From positions 74,075 through 127,975 of the forward strand of contig WVZL01000016.1 in assembly GCA_011772495.1 (NCBI GenBank): a stretch of 53,901 bases of DNA, written 5' to 3'. Under the pieces are notes generated by a model, which was not told where the DNA came from, searched no databases, and saw nothing but the letters and a program-made list of their open reading frames with translations. Shown here one piece after another: positions 34,988 to 42,525 of this stretch (within the stretch, counting starts at the first letter, position 1; the number at the start of each line of letters is the position of its first letter). This DNA comes from Candidatus Aminicenantota bacterium (GTDB taxonomy: Bacteria > Acidobacteriota > Aminicenantia > Aminicenantales > Aminicenantaceae). The translations under genes and the position numbers were made by a program.

Positions 34988-35154
34988 CGCTCTTGGAAAA
35001 ATAATGGGAAAAGAGCTGCAAGTCAAGAATCAAAGAACAAGAATCATTTTTTTCGCTTTCAGAGAGATTTTGGAACTTTCCCTTTGGCAACTGAGAAGAG
35101 GTCAAGCTTTAAGAAGGAAAGGGCTTTTTCGTTTAGAGAAGATTTTGAGGGAAA

Positions 35155-36072
35155 TTAATGGACTTTGCGAGGAGAAAGGTATTGATAAGTTTCTTCTTTT
35201 ATTCGTTCTAGTCTATCTAAGGGAAGAGAAATAAAAATATCTGCCAAGAGAGGATCAAACTGACTGCCACAATTCTTCTCCATCTCTACTAAGGCTTCAT
35301 CGAAACTCTTCCCTTTCCGGTAAGGTCTATCCGAAGTCAAGGCATCAAAAGTATCGGCTAAGGCGAATATCCTGGCTTCGATGGGAATTTCCTCCCCTGC
35401 TAAGCCGTAGGGATAACCACTGCCATCATAGTGTTCATGATGGTACAAAACAACTTGGGCGGATTTTTTCAGGAAATCAAACTCTTTTATCATCTCATAG
35501 CCTAAGAAAGGATGGTTCTTAATGATCTCTTTTTCTGTATCCGTTAAGGGGCCTGGCTTTCTCAGAATACCCTCTGGAATTCCTATTTTCCCTATATCAT
35601 GGAGCAGGGCTCCCCTCTCTATCGAGGTTAAAAACTCTTTATCTTCGATTCCCAGCGCTTTGGAAAGCATGAGAGTGTATCGAGCAACCATGTGAGAGTG
35701 ATACAGTGTATCTTCATTCCTATCAGTGACCGCGATGAAATAAAGTAGGTTTGAATTGAGAAAGCTCCGCTCCTCCGCTAAAATCTCATCAAGGTTGTAA
35801 TCCTGGCCGATAAAGAGGCTCGTGTACCGCTTATTCAAATCCCTTAAAACCTTCTTGGCAGAAGCAATCCTAGGGACCGAATGAAAATTCAGGCTGGAAA
35901 TCGATGAGTTGTCATCTCCATTGCAAAGAAAAGTAAAGTCTGGGTCTTTCATCCATGGAAGAAATTTTTTGTCTTCGATGCAAATGAGATTCGGATAGAA
36001 AAAGCTTCTAGAACCCTCCTCATCCTCGATGACCAATGCTTTCCTGTTTTCTTTTTGCGTATGTTCTAACAT
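35155..36072 (-). CDS. HD-GYP domain protein, probable cyclic-di-GMP phosphodiesterase
   Basis: 305 residues. The N-terminal 110 residues are a poorly conserved sensory region. The HD-GYP domain follows with the metal pair His158-Asp159 in LLHDIGKIGIPE and HHEHYDGSGYP (211-221), the full signature of active enzymes. It should hydrolyse c-di-GMP to GMP (or pGpG) and lower the signal that favours biofilm. There is no receiver domain or membrane segment. The ATG is preceded by a long non-coding stretch with tandem palindromes (36304-36356) that may control it or the divergent sigma factor gene. It ends 128 bases before the URO-D gene in the same direction. Confidence 0.92.
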   Translation of the reverse strand: MLEHTQKENRKALVIEDEEGSRSFFYPNLICIEDKKFLPWMKDPDFTFLCNGDDNSSISSLNFHSVPRIASAKKVLRDLNKRYTSLFIGQDYNLDEILAEERSFLNSNLLYFIAVTDRNEDTLYHSHMVARYTLMLSKALGIEDKEFLTSIERGALLHDIGKIGIPEGILRKPGPLTDTEKEIIKNHPFLGYEMIKEFDFLKKSAQVVLYHHEHYDGSGYPYGLAGEEIPIEARIFALADTFDALTSDRPYRKGKSFDEALVEMEKNCGSQFDPLLADIFISLPLDRLERIKEETYQYLSPRKVH

Positions 36073-36303
36073 TTAAGCTCCATCCTTAAGTTAAAATGAA
36101 GCCTTCCTTGTCTTTGACTGTGTTTCTTTTCATGGTCAGGAAAAAGGACCAGCATGAGGATTTCGTAGGGCGGCGGGAATCCTTGGCTGGGGAGACCACC
36201 TGAAATTTGCTGTCGGGATCGCTTCTTCCAATTCTCAGTATGCATCATTTTCCCTGGCAAAATATTTAGTCGAATATCTTCAGAGAAAATTGAAAAGGTT
36301 GCT

Positions 36304-36356
36304 GACAATTATTGTCAAAAGGACAAATTATGTCATCCTAGAGACAAATTTTGCTC
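36304..36356. promoter_or_regulatory. Three tandem near-palindromic sites, possible operator
   Basis: GACAATTATTGTC (36304, a perfect 6+1+6 palindrome), GACAAATTATGTC (36322) and GACAAATTTTGCTC (36343) share the form GACAA-AT-TGTC. They are spaced 18 and 21 bases apart, roughly two helix turns, as expected for cooperative binding of a dimeric repressor or activator. They lie 232 bases upstream of the HD-GYP start and 450 bases upstream of the sigma start, so the controlled gene is not certain. Confidence 0.45.
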
Positions 36357-36385
36357 TTTTTTTCTGAAAACAGGGGATGAAAACA

Positions 36386-36403
36386 GGGGACGGTTCTGTT
36401 TTT
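36386..36403. repeat. REP/RAYT half-site (GGGGACGGTTCT family)
   Basis: GGGGACGGTTCTGTTTTT is the same core as the inverted repeat at 11890-11973, but no complementary arm is found nearby, so only half of an element remains. Confidence 0.6.
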
Positions 36404-36803
36404 CCTAACTGAAATCATATTTGAGAGAGCAAGAAAAAAAGGGACCTCGATCTTTTTCTTCAATCGTCTTGAAGCCATAAGAGCCGCTCACAGACTTCTC
36501 CTCACTTTCTAGAAGGCATATCATCACCGCTCGCTACAAAAGGCCTGAAAGGATTTTTAAAGAATCCCGATTAATCCTAAAAGATGAGAAAAAATCACCT
36601 TGAAAATCATCCCTAAAGACTATTTATTTGTGTCTTTTATTTTTATTAAATTATGATTGGATTTTTGGGTATTTCTGTTTTTTTTCTCAAGCAAGGATAA
36701 AAATGAGGTCCAATCCCGAGAAAACATCGATGCTCTCTGGGATGCGGTCTGGAATAAGCATCAACGACCATCGCTGCTCCTGGGTTGCTTTTCCGGAATA
36801 AAA

Positions 36804-37295
36804 ATGAAACAAAAGCTCGATTTAGATGAAATCATCGTCAAGTACAGGCCAATCCTCAGTTTCAGGATAAAAAAATACCTCGGCCATCAGAATCCTGACT
36901 GGGAAGATGTCGTTAATGAAATCATCACTAATGTCATAGAAAAGATAAAAAAGGGAGAGTTCAGAGGAGAATCTTCTATAGGGACGTTTATCTATACGAT
37001 CTCTAGTCGCCGCATTGTCGACTATATCAGACAGAAAAGCAAAACCCTAAAACACATTCCTGAGCCAAAAAATTTCCCAGCCCCGGAACAAGAATTTGAA
37101 AGCAGACAGAGAGCCAAAACCCTAACAGAGGCCATACAAAAACTGAAGCCTAAATACAGAAAAGTCCTTCATCTCTATTATTATAAAGGCCTTTCCCGGA
37201 ACGAAGTTGCTGAAAAACTTGGTATTTCTCCCCGAAGAGTGAGTGAGCGAGTTGACTATGCTCAAAAACTTTTAAGAAAAATAATAAAAAAATGA
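36804..37295 (+). CDS. ECF-type RNA polymerase sigma factor
   Basis: 163 residues from the ATG at 36804 (the frame reaches a TTG at 36657, but the extra 49 residues are not sigma-like). Region 2 (WEDVVNEIITNVI and SIGTFIYTISSRRIVDYIR) contacts the -10 element; region 4 (LKPKYRKVLHLYYYKGLSRNEVAEKLGISPRRV) has the helix-turn-helix for the -35. The region between lacks sigma domain 3, so it belongs to the ECF group. The weak GGA 8 bases before the ATG suggests low translation. The gene for a zinc-finger anti-sigma-like membrane protein follows after 65 bases, the usual pairing, and the two probably respond to an envelope signal. Confidence 0.88.
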   Translation: MKQKLDLDEIIVKYRPILSFRIKKYLGHQNPDWEDVVNEIITNVIEKIKKGEFRGESSIGTFIYTISSRRIVDYIRQKSKTLKHIPEPKNFPAPEQEFESRQRAKTLTEAIQKLKPKYRKVLHLYYYKGLSRNEVAEKLGISPRRVSERVDYAQKLLRKIIKK

Positions 37296-37360
37296 TTTTT
37301 TTTCAGTTTCTTCCGGTTTCACTCGACTAAACTAGTGAATAAAGGAGAAAGAGTGCAATA

Positions 37361-38035
37361 ATGAAAAAATGCAATTTCGATATCTTAATCGACGATTATT
37401 TACTCAATAAATTAGAAAAGAAAGAAAAGGAAAACTTCGAAGAACACTACTTTAACTGCGAGCCTTGTTTCGAAAAGATGGTCGCCAGGGATGAACTCAT
37501 TGCCGTCATCAAGAACCAGGGACATAGAATATTTGCTGATGAAGAAAGGCCAGAAGAGAAAAAGGAAGTGTTCTCTTTCGGAAAAATCCTTTCTTTCCTC
37601 ACCCCCAAACAATGGGCCTATGCCGCGGTTTCCGTGTCCGTGACCTTGGTCCTTCTCGTGGTCATGTTGAATGTTGTTCCCTTCCAAAAGAAAACAACTC
37701 CTACGCAGCAGCCGTTTTACTACGAATTCGATGAAGGTAGAGTCAGAGGAGAAAACCTAAGACTGATTTCCCCTGTCATAGACATCGAGGCCGTACCTTC
37801 TCAGTTCATGTGGGCCCCTCTGGGAGATAACGTGGAGTACAAAATCTCGATTTACTTTAACCACCACCCATTCTGGACAGCCACCACCAAAGAAAATACA
37901 ATTTCTTTACCCGACGATGTTAAGAATCGCATGCAAGCCAGCCGAAAATACTCCTGGCAGGTCAAAGCCTTCTCCCCCCAGGGAACTTTACTGGCGGTCT
38001 CCCCTAAAGTTCAGTTCAAAATCACTGCTGAATAA
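37361..38035 (+). CDS. Probable anti-sigma factor with zf-HC2 motif and one membrane helix
   Basis: 224 residues. The N-terminal cytoplasmic domain has His29-x3-Cys33-x2-Cys36 (HYFNCEPC), the zinc-binding anti-sigma (zf-HC2) motif, and an additional Cys4. One membrane helix follows (about 86-108). The periplasmic C-terminal 115 residues form a beta-rich domain (SPVIDIEAVPSQFMWAP... to the end) that may sense the signal. It should hold the upstream ECF sigma factor inactive at the membrane until released. AAAGGAG lies 14 bases before the ATG, slightly far. The assignment rests on motif and gene position; the partner was not tested. Confidence 0.8.
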   Translation: MKKCNFDILIDDYLLNKLEKKEKENFEEHYFNCEPCFEKMVARDELIAVIKNQGHRIFADEERPEEKKEVFSFGKILSFLTPKQWAYAAVSVSVTLVLLVVMLNVVPFQKKTTPTQQPFYYEFDEGRVRGENLRLISPVIDIEAVPSQFMWAPLGDNVEYKISIYFNHHPFWTATTKENTISLPDDVKNRMQASRKYSWQVKAFSPQGTLLAVSPKVQFKITAE

Positions 38036-38072
38036 GCCCTAGAAACTTTATCATATTTCTGAATTCTTGTTT

Positions 38073-38753
38073 CTAATCTTCCTCTATCTTCTCATCTTCC
38101 GCATACATCCGACCTCGACTTTCCTCTTCGAAGGCCAGACAGCACATCAGCCGGCCGCATAAGCCCGAGATTTTGGTGGGATTGATGACAATCTGCTGTT
38201 TCTTCGCTTTTTGGATCGTGACTGGTTCAAAAGTCTGCATGAAACTAAAACAACACAGGGGGCGGCCACAAACTCCCAGTCCTCCGACCATCTTGGCTTC
38301 ATCCCTCACTCCGACCTGCCGCATCTCGATCCTCATCTTGAACTCTTTGGCGAGATCCTTCACCAACTCCCTAAAATCAATCCGGCCATCCGCAGTGTAA
38401 TAAAATATTCCCTTCTTCTCGTTAAAGAAGTATCTAACTCGGACTAACTTCATCGGCAACTGACGAGCCTTGATTCTTTTTAAACAAAAATCAAAGGCCT
38501 TGATTTCTTTTTCTTTAAGCCATTTAAACTTTCTTTTATCGTCTTCAGTGGCTTTCCGGATAATTTTCACAGCATTCTTGGATGATTTATGATGATTGCA
38601 GACCTCACTGGAGACATCAATGGCTACTCCCAAATCACCCCCAAACTCGGATTCAACGAGGCATAGATCGCCGCGTTCGACCTTATCTTTCCCGATTTTC
38701 GCTCTGAAGATTTTTCCCGATTGTTCAGAAAGCATACAAATGATCTCAGACAT
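38073..38753 (-). CDS. ricT: PSP1-domain protein RicT/YaaT
   Basis: About 226 residues (ATG at 38753; an upstream in-frame ATG at 38759 is also possible). PSP1 C-terminal domain with conserved cysteines in CGRPLCC and CGRLMCC. In Bacillus subtilis the homologue YaaT/RicT, with RicA and RicF, binds 4Fe-4S clusters and promotes RNase Y-dependent mRNA maturation. In that species the gene also follows holB. Here it overlaps the end of holB by 8-14 bases, so they are translated together. No RicA or RicF gene is in view. An RNA-processing or signal-relay role in this didermic organism is inference. Confidence 0.88.
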   Translation of the reverse strand: MSEIICMLSEQSGKIFRAKIGKDKVERGDLCLVESEFGGDLGVAIDVSSEVCNHHKSSKNAVKIIRKATEDDKRKFKWLKEKEIKAFDFCLKRIKARQLPMKLVRVRYFFNEKKGIFYYTADGRIDFRELVKDLAKEFKMRIEMRQVGVRDEAKMVGGLGVCGRPLCCFSFMQTFEPVTIQKAKKQQIVINPTKISGLCGRLMCCLAFEEESRGRMYAEDEKIEED

Positions 38754-39738
38754 ATTCACCTTCCATGAAATTCGAAAAAAATGAGCTAACCAGGAGATTC
38801 ACGTTTAAATTCTTGTTCAGGGCTGAAAGAGCGAAGTCTATCTGATGCAAGCAGTCCATCAACAGGTCTAGGCTCAAGAGTTTCTCCTCTTGTTGAATCT
38901 CCTCTTCATAGTCAGGATTTAAGAGATAAGAGGGTCTTCCTTTTTCCTTCGTCAGTACGAAGTCACGACAGAAAGAGGAGAAAAATTCTAGAATTTCCTC
39001 CAACTCCTCCTTGATAAGACTTTTTTTAGCGGAGGTAAAATTCTTCACCATACCAGAAATCTCTTCTTTCCTGAGAAGAGATAAAAACAATTCCCAAGCT
39101 TGTTTTCTCTTGCTCTGAACTTCTTCCCATTCTAGGCTCAAAGCCTGCTCTAGGTTTCCCCGAACAAGGAGAGGAATCAGCTTGGCCTGTTCTTTCTCAT
39201 ATCCCTTGCCCAGGAGTATTTTTTCCATCTCTTCCCGGGAAACAGCAGAAAAACTCAAAACTTGACAACGCGACTTTATGGTCGGGAGAATCAAATAGGG
39301 ATTATGAGTCACAAGGATGATATGAGCAAAATTGGGAGGTTCTTCCAAAATTTTCAGGAAAGAATTGGCCGCCTCTTCGGTCATCCTTTCCGCCTCATTC
39401 ACGATAAAAACTCTCTTTTTCCCGACCATGGGCCTGAGGTATGCGGTCTGTTTCAAGAATCTGATTTGCTCGATTTTGATGACCTCTCCTTCGGCAGAGA
39501 TAGCCATGACATCAGGGAACTTTCCTCCTGAAATCGCCTTACACGAAGGACAGACCTCGCAGGCATCATCTTCCCTCTCCTCACAGTTCAAGGATTTAGC
39601 CAAAACCAAAGCTGTATCGCCCTTTCCAACTCCTTCAGGGCCAGAAAAAAGCAGAGAATTGGGCATTCTTCCCTTCCGGAGAGCCTTCTGCAGTATCTTT
39701 TTTACCCTTGAATTTCCAGAAATATCCTCAAAAGCCAT
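38746..39738 (-). CDS. holB: DNA polymerase III delta-prime subunit
   Basis: 330 residues from the ATG at 39738; the frame extends to 39846, but those residues lie inside the end of uvrA and are not homologous to the family. AAA+ clamp-loader subunit: Walker-A-like GPEGVGKG (with Gly in place of Ser/Thr, as often in non-hydrolysing delta-prime), a Cys cluster for zinc (C, then CEVCPSC), and the sensor-1 SRC motif (IKSRCQ). It works with DnaX and HolA to load the beta clamp. It starts 2 bases after the uvrA stop, so replication and repair genes share a transcript, with ricT last. Confidence 0.92.
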   Translation of the reverse strand: MAFEDISGNSRVKKILQKALRKGRMPNSLLFSGPEGVGKGDTALVLAKSLNCEEREDDACEVCPSCKAISGGKFPDVMAISAEGEVIKIEQIRFLKQTAYLRPMVGKKRVFIVNEAERMTEEAANSFLKILEEPPNFAHIILVTHNPYLILPTIKSRCQVLSFSAVSREEMEKILLGKGYEKEQAKLIPLLVRGNLEQALSLEWEEVQSKRKQAWELFLSLLRKEEISGMVKNFTSAKKSLIKEELEEILEFFSSFCRDFVLTKEKGRPSYLLNPDYEEEIQQEEKLLSLDLLMDCLHQIDFALSALNKNLNVNLLVSSFFSNFMEGEYV

Positions 39739-39740
39739 CT

Positions 39741-42257
39741 TTAATGAAAAACCTTTCTTCCGGTTAAAACCTTTTTTAAAAATCTTCCGGTGTACGAATT
39801 TTCTGCCTTGGCCACCTCTTCTGGAGTTCCTTGGGCCACAATCCAACCTCCCTCTTCACCCCCCTCAGGTCCCAAGTCTATAATATAATCCGAAAACTTA
39901 ATAACTTCAAGGTTGTGCTCGATGATGATAACCGTATTCCCCCTTTTTACCAGCTCGGCCAGAAGTTCCAGAAGTTTGCGGACATCGTCGAAATGGAGCC
40001 CGGTTGTGGGTTCATCCAGCAGAAAAAGGGTTTGGCCAGAGCTTTTTCGACCCAACTCTTTGGTCAATTTGATTCTCTGGGCTTCTCCTCCCGATAGAGT
40101 TGGTGCAGGTTGGCCCAGCCTGATATAGCCCAAGCCTACTTTCATCAGCACGGCCAATTTCCTCCTGAGCACAGGATGGGCCTTCAAGTATTCATAAGCC
40201 TCGTCCACAGTCATAGCGAGATAATCAGCTATGTTTTTCCCCTTATAGCGCACCGAGAGAGTTTCTTTGTTATAGCGTTTTCCCTGGCATCGGTCGCAGG
40301 TCACGAAAACATCAGGCAGAAAATGCATCTCGATTTTCTTTGCTCCGGCCCCTTGGCATTCTTCACACCGTCCACCCGGGAGGTTGAAGCTAAAACGGCT
40401 GGATGAATACCCTCTCATCCTTGAGTCTGGAACCTGAGCAAAGAGCTGCCTTAAAGGTGTAAAGAGCCCGGTGTAGGTGGCAGGATTGGAACGAGGTGTC
40501 CGGCCGATAGGTCTTTGGTCTACAGAAATGACTTTATCGATCTGTTCAATCCCTAAGATTCCTTGATGCTGGCCAACTCTCTGCTTAGCCTTGTACAGGA
40601 CTTTCTGGAGCCCTCTGTATAGGATGTCATAAACAAGAGTGCTTTTCCCAGAACCCGAAACGCCCGTGACCACCGTCATCACCGACAGGGGAATACGGAC
40701 ATCGACATTTTTTAGATTGTGCTCTCTGGCTTTCGTAACAGTAATCCAGCCTTTGATCTCTCTTCTCTCTTTTGGTATAGGGATTTTTCTTTCCTTCCTT
40801 AAATACTGAGAAGTAAGAGAGTCTGGTGAGGGGAGTATCTGAGACAGAGTGCCCTCGGCAACCTTGTATCCTCCCCCTTCTCCTGCTCCTGGTCCTAGAT
40901 CCAGAATATGATCAGCTGCCCGGATAGTCTGTTCGTCATGTTCAACCACGACTACGGAGTTTCCTTGGTCTCGGATTTCTCTCAATAGAGCGATAAGTTT
41001 ACCGTTATCCCTCTGATGGAGACCTATGGTGGGCTCATCAAGAACATAAAGTATGCCTCTCAAACGAGAGCCGACTTGAGCCGCTAAACGGACCCGCTGT
41101 GCCTCCCCTCCCGAAAGAGAAGCTGTGGTCCGGTTGAGATGGAGGTAAGGGATTCCCAATTGAAGCATCACTTTTAGGCGGGAAATCACTTCCTTTAAGA
41201 TCCCCGACGCTATGACCTCTTGATTGCCAGAAAATCTTAACGAGGAAAGCTTCTCTATCAAACGGCTGACTGGGAAAGTGCTCAGCTCATAAAGATTGTT
41301 GTCGCCGACTCTAACGGCTAGACTTTCCTCCTTTAACCTCCTTCCTTGGCAAGAAGGACAGACTTCATCTGTCAGCTCCACCTCACCCCACTCGTCGGTG
41401 ATGGTTTGAAAACCAAGGCCATGGCATTGAGGACAGGCCCCGTAAGGGCTGTTGAAGGAAAAACTCCGCGGTTCAAGCTCGGGCAAACTGATCTCGCAAT
41501 AAGGGCAGAGAAGTTTTAGAGAATAATAGACCTCTTTTCCGTCTTCCCTGAGCAGCAGCAGGTCTCCCTCAGCTAAGTCTAGGCTTCTGTCGATAGCTTC
41601 CTTCAGTCTTTCTTCTGAATCCCGAGAAATTTTTATTTCATCAACCAGCACCTCCACATTATGCTTCTTGGTCTTTTCGAGCGGAAGGAGTTTTTCTAGA
41701 TCTCTCACCTCGGTATCCACCCGGACGCGGAGGAAACCTTTCTTGCTCAATCTCTCGAAGAGACGATGATATTCCCCTTTTCTCCCTCTGACCAGTGGAG
41801 AAAAGATCTTAACTTTCTGGCCTAAAAATGAATCCATGATTCTTTCCAAGATCTGCTGCGGAGTCTGAGAGCTGACTTCCCTTCCACACCGAGGGCAGTG
41901 AGGAACTCCTACCCGTGCAAAAAGCAGGCGAAGAAGATCATAGACCTCTGTGACCGTGCCAACCGTGGAACGAGGATTGGGAGAAATTGTTTTCTGGTCG
42001 ATAGAGATGGAAGGAGATATTCCCTCGATGGATTCCACTTCAGGTTTCTCCATCTGTTCAATATATTGGCGGGCATAGGCAGACAGGCATTCGAGGTAGC
42101 GCCTCTGCCCCTCGGCAAACAGGGTTTCAAAAGCAAGGGAAGATTTTCCAGATCCACTGGGGCCGGTCACCACAATCAGCTTATTCCGAGGAAGGCATAC
42201 ATCTATCTTCTTGAGATTGTGTTGAGCCGCGCCTTTTATCTTTATCTTATCGAACAT
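39741..42257 (-). CDS. uvrA: Excinuclease ABC subunit A, short form lacking the insertion domain
   Basis: 838 residues; UvrA is usually about 940. Both ABC ATPase cassettes are intact: Walker [10 protein letters not shown] (about 32-40) and GVSGSGKST, signatures [14 protein letters not shown] and [11 protein letters not shown], and the Walker B strands ending YVLDEPT and FLLDEPT. The UvrB-binding domain (about 130-250) and all zinc fingers are present (CPRC, CPYC, CPQC, CPSC, CEEC, CDRC). The shortening lies between CPQCHGLG (275-282) and CPSCQGRRL (300-308), where about 100 residues of the insertion domain found in other UvrA proteins are missing. The start has GGAG 4 bases upstream. It recognises DNA damage with UvrB. 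Operon with holB and ricT. Confidence 0.95.
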   Translation of the reverse strand: MFDKIKIKGAAQHNLKKIDVCLPRNKLIVVTGPSGSGKSSLAFETLFAEGQRRYLECLSAYARQYIEQMEKPEVESIEGISPSISIDQKTISPNPRSTVGTVTEVYDLLRLLFARVGVPHCPRCGREVSSQTPQQILERIMDSFLGQKVKIFSPLVRGRKGEYHRLFERLSKKGFLRVRVDTEVRDLEKLLPLEKTKKHNVEVLVDEIKISRDSEERLKEAIDRSLDLAEGDLLLLREDGKEVYYSLKLLCPYCEISLPELEPRSFSFNSPYGACPQCHGLGFQTITDEWGEVELTDEVCPSCQGRRLKEESLAVRVGDNNLYELSTFPVSRLIEKLSSLRFSGNQEVIASGILKEVISRLKVMLQLGIPYLHLNRTTASLSGGEAQRVRLAAQVGSRLRGILYVLDEPTIGLHQRDNGKLIALLREIRDQGNSVVVVEHDEQTIRAADHILDLGPGAGEGGGYKVAEGTLSQILPSPDSLTSQYLRKERKIPIPKERREIKGWITVTKAREHNLKNVDVRIPLSVMTVVTGVSGSGKSTLVYDILYRGLQKVLYKAKQRVGQHQGILGIEQIDKVISVDQRPIGRTPRSNPATYTGLFTPLRQLFAQVPDSRMRGYSSSRFSFNLPGGRCEECQGAGAKKIEMHFLPDVFVTCDRCQGKRYNKETLSVRYKGKNIADYLAMTVDEAYEYLKAHPVLRRKLAVLMKVGLGYIRLGQPAPTLSGGEAQRIKLTKELGRKSSGQTLFLLDEPTTGLHFDDVRKLLELLAELVKRGNTVIIIEHNLEVIKFSDYIIDLGPEGGEEGGWIVAQGTPEEVAKAENSYTGRFLKKVLTGRKVFH

Positions 42258-42284
42258 GATCTCCTTCTCGCATCATGACTATAA

Positions 42285-42313
42285 ATTTTATCCTTTTGTC
42301 AGTGATTAAACAA
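42285..42313 (-). promoter_or_regulatory. Promoter of the uvrA-holB-ricT operon
   Basis: Minus-strand TTGTTT (42308-42313) and TAAAAT (42285-42290), 17 bases apart. The -10 matches at 5 of 6 positions, the -35 at only 3. No LexA-type box is recognised near it. Confidence 0.4.
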
Positions 42314-42371
42314 GAAAGATGAAAGCGCGAACCAGACTTCAGGGTCAGGCTTGGCCATGATTATCTCATAT

Positions 42372-42452
42372 GGGGTCATGTCTTGACTTTTAACGTTCTA
42401 TTATCTAGAACATATATTTTTTTTACCATGTAGAAAGTCAAAACCTGACCCC
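42372..42452. repeat. REP/RAYT-type palindromic repeat (GGGGTCAGGTTTTGAC family)
   Basis: GGGGTCATGTCTTGACTTTT (42372-42391) is complementary, with few mismatches, to AGTCAAAACCTGACCCC at the right end (arm 42433-42452); about 41 bases lie between. A third partial copy (AGGGTCAGGC) is at 42341. The GGGGTCAGGTTTTGAC/GTCAAAACCTGACCCC core is another common bacterial RAYT-type repeat. Located between divergent uvrA and mrfA. Confidence 0.65.
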
Positions 42453-42498
42453 TTTGGTATTTGCTGCCGATGGCAGTCTAGCATCTCTGAATTCTTTT

Positions 42499-42507
42499 TG
42501 TTAATAT
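42499..42507 (+). promoter_or_regulatory. Extended -10 before the MrfA-type helicase gene
   Basis: TG-T-TAATAT with no good -35 upstream. The start would fall near 42514, about 12 bases before the ATG at 42526, which has AGGAA directly upstream. Confidence 0.4.
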
Positions 42508-42525
42508 AGAGCCAGAGGTCAGGAA

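Larger units (their letters stand above)
36073..36803. other. Long intergenic region between HD-GYP and sigma factor genes
   Basis: About 730 bases without a convincing gene. It holds the three tandem near-palindromes (36304-36356), one REP/RAYT half-site (36386-36403) preceded by a short direct repeat (GAAAACAGGGGA-like, twice within 30 bases), and AT-rich leader sequence before the sigma gene. An 80-residue leftward frame (36066-36308) overlaps the HD-GYP start but has an unnatural composition. No tRNA or riboswitch is recognised. Confidence 0.6.

Noticed and set aside
36066..36308. 80-residue leftward frame overlapping the HD-GYP start codon
   Set aside because: The composition is unlike a protein, there is no ribosome-binding site or domain, and the frame spans part of a long non-coding region.
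39739..39846. 36-residue N-terminal extension of HolB
   Set aside because: It lies wholly inside the uvrA coding end, is basic and non-homologous to delta-prime; MAFEDISGN is the normal family start.
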